64,000 nt of DNA, from positions 123,249,649-123,313,648 of the forward strand of contig OX578140.1 of assembly GCA_951213105.1 (NCBI GenBank). Reading direction: 5' to 3'. This DNA comes from Amaurobius ferox (lineage: Eukaryota > Arthropoda > Arachnida > Araneae > Amaurobiidae). How positions within the stretch are numbered: position 1 is the stretch's first letter; every line of letters starts with the position of its first letter. The notes under the pieces are model-generated. The model saw only the letters and a program-made list of their open reading frames with translations, made no database searches and was not told the DNA's origin. The translations under genes were made by a program, and so were the position numbers. This document shows positions 23,227-34,170 of this stretch, in pieces.

Positions 23227-24831
23227 GCAGACATGCCAACTCTCCGGATTTTGGCTGGAGACTCCGGACTTTTCACTACTTCTCCTACCTCCAGATTACT
23301 AATGAAATTCTCCGGCTTTTTTTGTTTGAAATTTATAAATTAACCAAACATGGTATAATTACATGGAAACACTGATTTTCCACTTTTTTAGTACTGATTT
23401 CTACCATTCCCGGTATCATAGCAAATCCATAATAAAATGCAGGGTAAAGCCAATCAAATTAACGGAGATTTACGGCCGTGTGCAATGCAAATTAAGATCT
23501 CGATTGCATATTTTATGAAAGTAATAAATATACTTCTTCAAAGGTTGTCTAATTCAGCATAAATCGCTAAAATGTTATTTTGTTCATTAATTTCTCATAA
23601 GCACTGCGATTGCACAATTCAGTTTGTTCTCATAAATCACCGAGAGTACAATAGTATCTTTTTCCATCTATCTCAATCTTCTAAATATTGCAATTTTGAT
23701 TGACTAAACTAGTTTATTTTCATATTTTGATTAATTATTATAGTTAATTTCTTAATTATTTTTGCATAAACAGTGCGATTGCGCAATTCAGTTACTTTGC
23801 ATGAATTGCCGAGAATACGTTAGTATCTTTTTCCATCCATCTCCATTTAAATGTTGCATATGAGATTGACTAAACTAGGTTATTTTTATATTCTGATTAA
23901 TTTCTTAATTATTTTCACATAAATAATGCGATTGCGCAATTCAATTACTTCGCATGAATTGCCGAGAGTACGTTAGTTCTTTTTCCATCCATCTCCATCA
24001 TTTAAATGTTGCATATGAGATTGACTAAACTAAGTTATTTTCATATTCTGATTAATTATTACGATTAATTTCTTAATTATTTTCACATAAATAGTGCGAT
24101 TGCGCAATTCAATTACTTCACATGAATTGCCGAAAGTACATTAGTCTTTTTCCATCCATCTCCATCATTTAAATGTTGCATATTAGATTGACTAAACTAG
24201 CTTATTTTCATATTATAGCTAATTATTAAGGTTAATTTTTTAATTATATTTGCATAATATAAATTTTTCTATTTTGAAAAATTGGTATGAACCCTGTGAA
24301 GTGATATTTTCCAAAAAGTGGTATTAAAGCAATGATTTAGGCAAATAAAAAGGAAACCATTTTGGCAGGAATATAATTCAGTGATATATATATATATATA
24401 TATTAAAGATCAATATTTGTTTTCATTATAAAGTAATTTTCACTGGATAAAACCTTTATATATTTTTTTTTGTTTTATAATTTATTGTCCTGAAATTTTA
24501 TAAAATTGGTGTCCTGAATTTTCATATTCTACCAGTACTATGCATATTTAATGCAGTATTTTTTTTTTTTGGGGGGGGCATTAAGAGTTAATAAATTAAT
24601 CAAGAATTAATATTACCAAGTTATTTTTTTTTATAATTTGTTACTAACACTATTTTAATTCAAAAGATACTTCATGAATTTTTTTTCAGATAAGTTTAAA
24701 GCATAATGTAGTTAAATGGTACAGTATTTTAATGTTTTAAGCAAATATTAAGTGTCATAAATAAACAATATTTATATATTTGCTACAAAATAGTCTCCTG
24801 CTTTTTCTGTTTGGAAAGTTGGCATGTCTGC
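23227..24831. mobile_element. Non-autonomous inverted-repeat element with internal tandem array
   Basis: 'gcagacatgccaact' at 23227-23241 is perfectly inverted at 24817-24831. Just outside, 'tgcc' occurs on both sides (23223-23226 and 24832-24835), a possible 4-bp target duplication. The ORFs at both ends only cross the terminal repeats. The interior contains four units of a tandem repeat. The terminus resembles that of the 17798-18906 element. Confidence 0.6.
23545..24255 (+). repeat. Tandem array, about 160-bp period, four units
   Basis: The units are anchored by 'gcgattgcgcaattca' (near 23606, 23774, 23930 and 24097), followed by 'gaattgccgagagtac', 'tttttccatccatctcc', 'gattgactaaacta' and 'ttaatttcttaatta'. 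The same unit, in inverse orientation, forms the array at 45.3-46.0 kb. Confidence 0.85.
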
Positions 24832-25229
24832 TGCCGTTTTTCTAATCTCTTCTCGATTTCCACTCGTATGAATACACTCACAGAATTTTTCAGTTTCTGT
24901 TTGCTGTTGAAGTTTCTGTCTGTTTGCACAAAATATGAGCTGCTTACTTTTCAATGGCACTTTTACATTCCACATGATGTTTCCTTTGAAACTTTTTATA
25001 CCACGCCAGGTGTTTTCTTTTTATAACGCTGAACTTACTTGTTAAATGGAGTTTCTTAATCTTTTGTTCTTTTTAAACATTGCACAATCTTTGCGGTAAT
25101 GCGTTTCTGAAGTTTACTGTGCGCCATGTGGAAAGAAGCGCCAGTTGACGATGCCCTGTTCAGGAGTTACATCTGGCTGTCAGCTAGGAAGATCCGAGCA
25201 TTCCAGATGTAGCAGTTAGAATGGAAATA
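24832..25229. other. Intron 3, nothing recognised
   Basis: Short unassigned interval between two transposons. Confidence 0.3.
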
Positions 25230-26312
25230 CAGGCGGCCCTCGACTTTCGCACATTCTACTTTTGCACAATTCGCTATTTCGCACATTTTTAAAAATTCAA
25301 TTTTTAAAAGATTTTTGTCGATAATGCAAAAATCGTTCACTTCCATGCAGTCGCTTCCACGGAGTGCTGTAGCTCGCGCTCACTCGCACATTGCCGCCTA
25401 GAATAGAGGACTTCTCGGAATCGTTGTGATGTCACTAGGGTTCCGACCCGTGGTGGTGGGGTGCTGAATGTCTACAATGTACTAAACAGGTTTAGTTTTG
25501 CGTTAGCAAGTGATAGCTACTTTTAAACGATATTATATGAGGACAATAATGAATCAGGCCATCAAGGCAACTGACTGGGAAGGTGGGCCTACATTAAGAG
25601 ATTTTTGGAACTATAATATATGGAACATAATAAACAATATTGGGGACGCGTAGGCTGAAATAAAAGAGTCAACAATAAAAGGTTCCTGGAAACAATTATG
25701 CCCATAAATGATGAGAGATTTTATAAAGTCTGAAGAAACTCCGGAAACTATCACAGATGAAATAGTTAGCCTAATGAATGAACTAAACTTGGACTTCAAC
25801 AATGAATATGTTAATGAGTTGATTGAATTTCACTCAGTACCTCTGTCAAATGAATACTTAATTGAGCAAGAGTTAAATGAAATACACAATGAAAGTGAGG
25901 AAGAAGAAGCTGATAAAATCATCAAGGCCTTGACAATCAAAAATATGAATGAAGCCTTCATGAATCTTGACAAATTTTTGACTATCCTAGAAGAATATGA
26001 TCCCAATGAAGAACATATATAAGGCGATTGAGAAAGACACATCATGTTATAGAACTCTTTATCAAGAAAAGAAAAAATAGGGTAGTATTCAACTAACTCT
26101 TGACAAGTTTATTAAGAAAACACCTGAAAGCACTTCAACACGCCTCGTTAACTTAATTATGTATACTGATAAATAAATACTATTCTTATTGATAAATAAA
26201 TGTTTTAAAATACAATTTTTGATGGTTTTTTTTACATCCCTCTACTTTCGAACATTCAACATTTGCACACATTGTCAGGAACCAATTATGTGCGAAATTC
26301 GAGGGCCGCCTG
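25230..26312 (+). mobile_element. Tigger/pogo-type DNA transposon, internally deleted
   Basis: The left end 'caggcggccctcgactttcg' (25230-25249) and the right end, which reads 'caggcggccctcgaatttcg' in reverse complement, form near-perfect terminal inverted repeats. A TA dinucleotide flanks each end (25228-25229 and 26313-26314), as expected for the Tc1/mariner superfamily. Only the C-terminal part of the transposase frame remains, so most of the gene has been deleted. Confidence 0.9.
25549..26022 (+). pseudogene. Tigger (TIGD/jerky-like) transposase, C-terminal part
   Basis: One continuous frame from 25549 to the stop at 26020-26022 with two in-frame stops (one probably from a Trp codon, in '...NNIGDA*AEIKES', and one at 25705). 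The sequence carries 'TLRDFWNYNIWNIINNIGDA', then 'ELNLDFNNEYVNELIEF' and 'LSNEYLIEQELNE', an acidic stretch, then 'MNLDKFLTILEEYDPNEE'. This is the order of the C-terminal region of Tigger-type transposases. The DDE core is absent. A catalytically inactive fossil. Confidence 0.8.
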
Positions 26313-26882
26313 TAGTGATTTTTACCTGTTTTTTTAAGAAATTAGCAACATCTGACTAATCTACATGGAATTCTTTTTTTGAATTTCAATCCAAAAGAAC
26401 TTTTTCTTTTCTTGCCTGTACCTGCTATGTTCCTTATAGATGCCTATCTGATGACCCAGTTGAGTGAATATAAAAATGAATTTTTAGAACTTTTAATTTC
26501 CTAAATGCTAACTTTTTATTTTATTCTAATATCTAATATGATCTAATTTAAATTCTTTGAATTTAAAATTTCAAACTTTATTTTTGAGAGCAAATTTTTA
26601 AACCTTCTTAATTTATTAGAGCCTTGAAAAATTCATAAATTTAAAATTTAATATTTTTTGTTGGTGCTTTAAGATGGGGTTTAAAAATATTTTAATCTAA
26701 TTTAAAATTCTTATACTTATTCTTTAATTTAACTAAGTTGTTTTCCTAAAATTCTAAGTATGTCTGTGATTAAATTCAAACTTGTTAATTCTTTCTGAAT
26801 TGCCTGCCTGTGAGCAGAGTAATGTAATTGTTCTTCAAACTAATTTGGATTATTTTAATAAACCAATTTTCTTTAAACCAAT
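26313..26882. other. Intron 3, nothing recognised
   Basis: AT-rich sequence without a feature that I can name. Confidence 0.3.
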
Positions 26883-27054
26883 AATTATGTTTCTTTTTCT
26901 TTTTTAATTTTATACACAACATGTTCTTTGCAATACTCAACAGGGGCCGTGTCACATCCATTGCAGGTGTGTTTAAAGGCAGCCTTGCACACATTATATC
27001 TTCCATTCTCAGGGGCCTTCTCTTTAATTTGTGATCTTCCTTCCACAATCTATA
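26883..27054 (-). pseudogene. Possible piggyBac transposase C-terminal Cys-rich end
   Basis: On the minus strand one frame reads '...GRYNVCKAAFKHTCNGCDTAP' and then 'YCKEHVVYKIKKEKE' and a stop. The spacing C-x(7)-C-x2-C followed by C-x2-H resembles the zinc-binding tail of piggyBac transposases, with one expected Cys pair incomplete. The fragment is short and the evidence is the Cys/His pattern only. Confidence 0.35.
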
Positions 27055-27338
27055 ATGTTACATTTTAGTGAAATATCAATGTAACAGATGTCCGATGCTT
27101 AGATCTTTTGATGCAAAGTTAAGATATTTTCCTTTTACTCTGATTTTATTTCTGAAGCTCAATAAATCTGGATAAATAAAAATTTTGCTCATTAAAAGTG
27201 AATAAATGAGGCTTTAATTAATGTTGTGCCAATTAAAAGTTTAAAAAAAAATCCTTATAAAATCTGAAATCTCACTAAATGTATGCTTGTTATAAGTGGG
27301 GGCTACTGTATTTTAAATAAATGTTAATATTTTTGCAG

Positions 27339-27396
27339 GAAAATAGCAGAAGAGTGCTTTTATCGAAGTAAAAAACGAAAAAATGAAGCTTCTGAA
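27339..27396 (+). CDS. Exon 4 of the Lys/Ser-rich protein gene
   Basis: A 58-bp exon between 'tttttgcag' and 'gaa|gtaagt'. The first base completes codon 661 (AG+G, Arg), then residues 662-680 follow ('KIAEECFYRSKKRKNEASE'), leaving phase 0. The phase fits both neighbours, and the basic 'RSKKRK' cluster matches the style of the protein. Confidence 0.7.
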
Positions 27397-27803
27397 GTAA
27401 GTTCCTTATTTGTGATTTAATAATGTTTACTTTTTCTCACTTCTCTTACAAGGTTTTTATTTTTTTTACCAAAACCTTAAAATTATGGCGATTACGGGGT
27501 AATATTTTCAAAATTATACTAAAAACTATAAAAATCAGGTACAGTAAAACACAATTTATACATTTCTCATTTATGCCCATTTTACATTCTTAAGTCCCCC
27601 CCCCCCTTTTGTCTCAATTTCAAATTCTAAACAATTGCGTGAAATAGCCCCTAAACATCAGGAGAATTTTTTTTTTAAATCCATTGTTGAATGAATGGAA
27701 TAAATTTATTAATAAAAATATACTTTGTTTCTTTTAGCTGAAAATTCTAATAAGTATCCTTCCCTTTACACATCCTGTGTTCTATGTTTCCCCATCACAT
27801 TGG
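27397..27803. other. Start of the 9.4-kb intron 4
   Basis: No feature recognised apart from a poly-C run at about 27597-27606. Confidence 0.3.
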
Positions 27804-28241
27804 CAGGGTCTGCGCTAGCCATTCGCCTACGCGCCAAATGCGAAAAGATCGCAAAACTGGCGATAAAAAAAATACTGGCGAAAAAAATGGCGAATGATAT
27901 TTTGGAAACTGTGAAAATTTCGTAAATATTTTTTTGGGAAGTAATATGGAATAAAAGTCTGATTTAATTTGGAATAAAAGTCTGATTCCAGACAAGTAGG
28001 CCTATGACATATGAGCGTTGTCTCCCGTCTGTTTTGGGGACGCTCGTTCTCGTGTGACGAGCTCCAGGTATTCTTTAATCCCTAGCACGCTGCTCCTCAA
28101 AACGGACGGCAGACAGCACGTTCCTGTCTCTCAAGCATTCTTGACCCACTGCGGCAATCAAAACATTATCTGGATTCCGTCCGTTATGTGAGCCGATTTT
28201 TTCGTTAACCTTGAATCGCACAACCGTTAACCCCCCAACAT

Positions 28242-31087
28242 CAGGGTAAGAAATTAGAAAAAAAAAAGTAGGGGCCAAATGGCCCCCAGCATCAATTTTT
28301 TATGGGCCATTTGAAAATTTCTAAGGGCCAAAATAAAACAATTTAATGAAATAAAAAATATACATGATAAAACCACATAGGTCTAATCTAAATATTTTAT
28401 TTACTTGCATAATATATATATATATTTAAAAAAAAAAGACACTAAAGTGCAAATTATAATTTTTAAATTGACTTATCATTTAATTCCCATTTTTAGTTAG
28501 TAACCACTGGCCGGTAGGTCAATGAAGTTTAATGGCCAGTTGACAGCTGCAAAATGTGCGATGTTTTTTTTTCAACTTGCTTAATGTTATGCAAAATTGT
28601 GTTTAAGTATGTTATTTAATAATTTAGGAATTTGCTGGTATTACCTATTTATTTATAGATTTATTATACAATAAATGTCTATTATCAAGAAAACTCCCCT
28701 TAAGGGAACTACTTTTGTACAATCTGGATCTACTTTTGTACAATATTATTTGGATGTTGATGCAAAGGAGGAGGATTTTAAAAATTGGGGGAAATTTAAG
28801 AGATTGGCAAGTTACACAATTTTTTATTATTATTTGATAAAAAAAACAAGACAAATGCACAGAAATATTTCAAATTTTTAATGAGTAATATTGTTAACAT
28901 GCATTTATTATTGCTAACATCTCATTATTAACATTTAATAGATTTTCAAAACTTATTTTAAGTGTTTTTCTAAAACTAATTCTTTTCTATAAGTTAGTGT
29001 CCCTATCCCCATCTTTTCCATTTCTTAAAGGTTTTTCAAATTTCAAATTTTTATTTATCCCAATTTTGAATATTTTAAATATTTATATTCACTAATTTTT
29101 TTTAATCCTGTTTTAAATCTTATCAATGACTTTTATAATAAATCTTTTCAGGTCTTTTATAATATTTGTTTTTCAATAGATTATAAAAAATATAATTTAT
29201 CATGAAGCATTCAAATATTTTTGGAGGCAATTTTAAATTAAATCAATTAATTTAAGCAATTTCAAGTTTTCTCATCCTGATCTTTTTATTTTTTACTTTT
29301 CCAAGTTGACGAAGCATTTACTATTATTTATTCCTCCCTATTATTTTTAAAAAGCCCGAATACTAATTTTTCTTTAATTTAGAGGGTTTTACCAATGATT
29401 TTCAGTGATTTTTAATAAATTTATAATCTTTTTTTGATCATTTACTATGTAAATTTTCCATCATCGCGATCGCGATATTTCGGTCTTTTTTCCCGTTATA
29501 TTATCGGATGTTATGAACGCTTTTATTTTAAAATTTCCCCAATATATGTATTTCATAACAAGGAAATTTTTTATCCTCTTAAGGAAATTTGATCTTTTTA
29601 ATATTTCGATGTTTTTGAATTTAAGAACTATCGTCTTGTATCGCTAGAAGCATGATATTTTATACTCGAATTTTCCGATCGACGGGGGACGGAGGGAGGG
29701 GGGACATGAACAGCTCTTGACTATGGATAAGTTGAAAATGGAACCGATTTAACTTTGAATTTATAATAATTGTTAAAAGTGAGCACTTCTAAAAACACAA
29801 CTTTGCAAACATTTTAGGAATCCATACATTTTTATTTTTATGCAACATCGATAAGAGATTAATAACTTAAAACAGAGTATAATCTATAAAAGGAAATCTG
29901 AACAAAAAACACTGTAGTGCATCGAGACTTTAAAAATTGTGAAATTCTCACGATCTAGCTTTAAAATTAATACGAAGTATGTCCAGGTTAGTATCCTTCA
30001 AACGCGCTATTTTAGTCAATGCTACACACATTCATAATTTCCATAGGGTCGTTTATGGACCGTGAATATGTAGATTAAAGTAGAACAATACTATATAACA
30101 TTGCAATCAATATCAGCAATTCAGCTCGGAAAAGAATTCCCTCTTCCCCAAGGTTGATGTCCTTTATTCACGCCTGACGCCCAGATTTCAGTTCGCTTGC
30201 ACCGGTCCCGAGCCACAGAGAATTCTCGAAACTCTTTCTTATAGATTACTTCTTTTAATTTTCTATTTTGAAAAACAAGCTATAATGAATATTTAACCAA
30301 TAAATAAATTCAAAATTCACCAAAAATAGACAGGACGAATTTCACGCAATATTTTTTTAAGCGAGTGATTTCAATTCCATTCGTGCATCCGCTTTAGGGT
30401 ACCCTTTTAAATTTGAGGTAGGTGTAAAAATGATGAAAGACCTATTAGTACCAAAGATCTAGATTAATCCTCGAAGCAGAGTAGTTACTTCTTCATACAG
30501 TGCTTAAATTTTGGGGGGGGGGTGCAGGTCAGTGCACAGAGCGCGGTAAAGACGCTACACCACGGCATGTCGCAAAACACATCGGTGATTAAGAGGAGGG
30601 GTTAGATAGCGGTTACAAATTCTTTGAAGATAGGAATGTGGATTACACTTATTCTCCGTTGCAAATGCAATAAATTATGATCGCCTTGTAGGGGGGAACA
30701 ACTACAGAAGAGCCATAGCAGTATCGTAGCGATTGTTGACAAATTTTTGTTACTCCACAGGTGGCATTGTTTAAGGAGAAGGGTCATTCTTTAAGCTATC
30801 ACAGAGTTTGGCCGGTAGTCAGGATTATGTTAATCGCCAGTTTTTGAAGTTTAATTGCCATCTGGCGAGTGGGAGTACTAAGCTTGTTTTATATTATTGT
30901 ATAAAACAATAAGTCAATTTAAAATTAATACAAGAGAAAAAAAGGTTTTTTTTTCCTTCGGTTATTTTTGGTAAATTATAGTGGTTTAATTCCAGTCGCG
31001 ATTTGGCCCCCGATTCCGAAATTATGGTCGCAAATGATAAAAATTTGGTCGCATTTCGCGCATGGCCCCTGCTAATTTCTTACCCTG
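28242..31087 (+). mobile_element. Inner hAT element with perfect 8-bp target duplication
   Basis: 'cagggtaagaaattag' at 28242-28257 is perfectly inverted at 31072-31087. 'cccaacat' flanks it exactly at 28234-28241 and 31088-31095, the hallmark of hAT insertion. The subterminal parts also pair ('aggggcc' / 'ggcccct'). The 2.85-kb interior has no recognisable transposase; the longest ORF (28675-28881) is anonymous. Its right third resembles 40.2-41.0 kb in inverse orientation. Confidence 0.9.
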
Positions 31088-31802
31088 CCCAACATAGTTA
31101 TTAGATACTCTCCAATAAACAAAACAAAAAAACACTTTCAACTTAAAATCATGCATTATAGTTTTAAACAATCCGTGTTACAGAATTATTTCTGAATAGA
31201 GCTATTTTTTGTCGAAAACGATCAGCCGTAATCAGAGAAACAAGTGATAAACATCGAACGAAAATGTATGTATATTTTTCGATGACGTGTATACAATGGT
31301 AGTCCGGAGCATCTTGAGGGCAGAGTGTTCGATTGCGTAATTACTACCGCATCGTTTTAGGATCAATTGTCTTGCGGGAAAAAATAACTTTTAGACTTAC
31401 GATGTATTATTATTATTTTTTTTTTTAGACTCCGCATATAAATCGTCCCCCCCCCCCCCCCCCACTTTGAAGCATTTTTTTTTTGTCACAAATTTCTCAA
31501 CTTACGCGAGTATATACGGTAAATAAAAAAGCATTTAATTTTAGTTAAAACCAACTGAAAAAAGGTCACTGCTGATTATTATCACAGATGCCAACTTGCA
31601 GTTTGCTGTTTTTGTCATAAGTTGAATCGTAGTTCATCTTTTTGTTACGAATTTTTAAGCCTGCCTGGCTTATTTTCGTTTCATCTTCATCATCTTTATG
31701 GTTTTTATACGATCCTTACGCCTGCCTGAATTTTAAAACCAACATAAAAATTTATTCCTTAGATAGTTTTGGTGCCTAATCTTAAAGAAATATAATGATG
31801 AT

Positions 31803-32065
31803 ACTGCATATAAAAATATTATGGATGTAGTAAGAATTGGTTTCACATGTCCTATGACAACAACCATCGTTGAAAGAGACTTTAGTAAACAGAACATAAA
31901 TTTCATTAAGTAGTAACATCAGAGTAAAAAATCTCAGTGACCTGATTCTTATAAATAGTGAAGGGCCAGATATGAAAGATTTTAACTTTAAGGCAGCTTT
32001 TGAAAATTGGTGTATAGTACAAAAATTCGACGCTTACCTGGTTTATATGATAATGAAACTATGTG
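31803..32065 (+). pseudogene. hAT transposase C-terminal dimerisation region, frameshifted
   Basis: The first part reads 'YKNIMDVVRIGFTCPMTTT' and 'VERDFSKQNINF'; after a frameshift come 'VKNLSDLILINSEGPDMKDF' and 'FKAAFENWC'. This is the usual order of the hAT dimerisation region (P-x-S/T-...-E-R-x-F-S-x-x-x, L-x-x-L-x-x-I, EGP, DF-x-F-x-x-A-x-x-x-W). It lies next to the right end of the outer hAT, as expected. The catalytic part is missing. Confidence 0.75.
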
Positions 32066-32267
32066 AATTATAAAATAAATTTGTCATTTTTGTAACTCAT
32101 TGTGATCTTTCATTAGTAAATACAAGTTTAATTTACTAATAGCCTATTTAATGATTAAAAAAATGAAATTACCTATCTTTATATCTTGTTGAGAATGAAA
32201 TTAATATTATTAGCTGCATTATGACTTAAAAATAGAAATTTTTTCACCGATGGCGACGATAACTTTG

Positions 32268-32336
32268 GACGATGGATTCCGGCCACACAGAAAGCTACCA
32301 TTAGCCTATGGGTTGGTCGTGTGGTCTGGGTTTTCT
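32268..32336 (+). mobile_element. SINE-tail mini-insert inside the outer hAT
   Basis: The core 32279-32336 is almost identical to the module at 3127-3184 and is preceded by 11 extra bases. The insert is flanked by a perfect 22-bp direct repeat (32246-32267 and 32337-32358), so it is a true insertion. No promoter or poly-A is present. Confidence 0.85.
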
Positions 32337-32443
32337 ACCGATGGCGACGATAACTTTGACTAATAATCATGTAATTTGGTTAATGATTTTTCAATTTGGC
32401 TAATTTGTTGGCTAACAGTTTGAAATTCCTAGCGCGGGCCCTG

Positions 32444-33356
32444 CATTGGGGGATGGATCATCTGAATTTTACTAAAAGCAGTTTCTAAAAGCAGAAAATT
32501 TCCAGTAAGCGTCCCCGCCCTCCACATTTTACATGATTTTCAATTGTATTTGAGGGGGTAGGAATTCTATGGTATATGTAGTTTTGCAATTATTAGGGTT
32601 TGTGTGCACTCTAGAAACCAAAAAATTTATGGGAAATTTAAAAGTGAATTAAAATGTCAGGGAAAATTGGTTTTGTATTCTAAATTATGAAAAATCAGGG
32701 AATTTTCACCTTGTCGATCTACTCTAACTAAAATGGGTGAACTGAAAAATAAATGAAAAGTGCAAAGTAGCTTATAAAAAAATTAAACCTAAATTAATTT
32801 TGATTACTTAACGGTACACATAAAATTTGGCTTAACGTGTCAGATCACTTGATTTGCTATCTATAATGAATGCATCAACATTCGAGGGACATGGTTTATG
32901 TGGAGAGGAAGAATGAAAGCATTCGCAGTGATTGCTTTTGCTTTGTATTTTCCAATAATGTGATGGAGAAGCAACTCGTTAGAGCAGAGCGATCTGAGCT
33001 GCAACAGTGGATTTATGCATGTTGGTATAGTTGCATGGTTGATATGCACATATTTGGCGTATTTAAAAAAAAAAATAAAGAGTAGATGACTTTGTATACT
33101 CTGTAAAGCTATATTTTTATACTATATATTCCAGGTTAAGATACTCTGACTTTTTTTTTTTTTGTTTTCTTTTCAAGGTACACTCTTACCGTATATTTCA
33201 ATAAAATTTTAATTTATTAGTATGCATAGGATGTTTAAATTTCTCAAACAGGATGTATTTTATTATTACTGTTTGCCTGAGATAAATGCATCATGTACTG
33301 TGCTAATTTATTTTCACGAGTGTCAGAAACACCGTAGAAATTTACCCAATTTCATT
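32444..33356. other. Intron 4, nothing recognised
   Basis: AT-rich. Overlapping ORFs at 32861-33085 on both strands have no support. Confidence 0.3.
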
Positions 33357-33599
33357 TGTTTTAATATTTATTAAAATAATTACAAAATTGCTTCTCAGGA
33401 ACCATTTCTTTATTCAAAGCGTAACATTCCAAATGTACAGCTTGTTCATCTGACAACGTAAACAAAACTAAAACTGTTGCCACAGCATCATTACAAAAAA
33501 ATGGTGTTGCCATTGCGAGAACTAAAAATAAGCAAATTAACAATAAAAACAATTTTAAATATAAAACTGAATAATGAAATTAATGTGCGTTATTTAACA
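33357..33599 (-). mobile_element. BEL/Pao 3' LTR, minus strand
   Basis: On the minus strand a purine tract ('aaaaggagggagaa') precedes 'tgttaaataacgcac', giving a TG start at 33599. The unit can be closed with CA at 33357-33358 (243 bp). It contains 'gaataaagaaatgg', a likely poly-A signal. The upstream coding fragment supports the LTR call. The 5' LTR is absent, so length and target duplication are unconfirmed. Confidence 0.55.
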
Positions 33600-33706
33600 T
33601 TCTCCCTCCTTTTGATTTAAACATTATAATCAAAACTTACAATAAAATTTTATGAACTTTCTAAAAACAAATTAATATTTAAATGAAAATTAAACATTTT
33701 CTACAT

Positions 33707-34170
33707 TTATCTAAACCTAGATGGGAGTCTGATTGTTCTGCCACTTCTAGTAACAACAGTCTTTCGTAGAACAGAGGGTGAAATGTCCATAACCGTTTTA
33801 TCACTACCTACAGTATCTGCTTCTGGTTCTCGGGATGGACATTCAATTTCAAGAGGGAAAATTCTCTGAACTGGTCGAATTAGTTCCCCCGTTGCTGTCT
33901 TTAATTTCACAACTCTGTTGCTGCCATCTTTTCCAGGTTAAACTTCAATTATTTTTGCCATTGACTAGAAAGTTCTTATTCTCGCATTCAATGAGAACTA
34001 TATATCCAATTTTGACATTCAGCATTTTTATTTTTCCCCTGTATTGCACTCATTGGCCAAGATATTCTGCTCTAAATATTTTCCTCAGCTGATTCTTTAA
34101 TGTCTGCTGATATCTAAGTATTTTTGTAAGATTCACTTTGTCCAAAAGGTCCAAGTTTGGCACTCCCACC
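33707..34170 (-). pseudogene. BEL/Pao pol C-terminus (DUF5641-like), broken
   Basis: The minus-strand frame holds 'LKTATGELIRPVQRIFPLEI' and ends 'VVTRSGRTIRLPSRF', the typical end of BEL/Pao polyproteins (V-K-T-x-x-G-x-x-x-R-P-V-x-K-L... R-S-G-R). Upstream, in other frames, are 'VGVPNLDLLDKVNLTKILRY' and 'KIGYIVLIECEN', matching the segment before it. Stops and frameshifts break the reading. Everything upstream of about 34170 is lost; a pogo-like terminus ('gaggttgtactg', 34240-34252) abuts it. Confidence 0.75.

Larger units (their letters stand above)
27804..32443 (+). mobile_element. Outer hAT element, split by a second hAT
   Basis: The left end 'cagggtctgcgctagccatt' (27804) and the right end, in reverse complement 'cagggcccgcgctaggaatt' (ending 32443), are terminal inverted repeats with four mismatches. 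'cattgg' flanks both sides (27798-27803 and 32444-32449), consistent with a slightly decayed 8-bp hAT target duplication. It encodes a hAT C-terminal fragment near its right end. It carries an inner hAT (28242-31087) and a SINE-tail insert (32268-32336). Without them it is about 1.7 kb, so it is internally deleted. Confidence 0.75.

Noticed and set aside
23545..24255. A CRISPR-like array
   Set aside because: The units are 160-bp diverged tandem repeats without spacers, inside a transposon-like element.
25708..26022. A stand-alone acidic protein gene
   Set aside because: It is the C-terminal piece of a Tigger transposase, in frame with upstream transposase sequence across two stops.
31441..31463. 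Poly-C run as a regulatory or structural motif
   Set aside because: Homopolymer runs of C also occur at 14567, 27597 and 38741; they are low-complexity and may include sequencing error. The nearby 'cgagtatatacggta' looks like a transposon end without a partner.
32861..33085. Overlapping ORFs on both strands as a gene
   Set aside because: No splice sites, similarity or codon signal; chance open frames.
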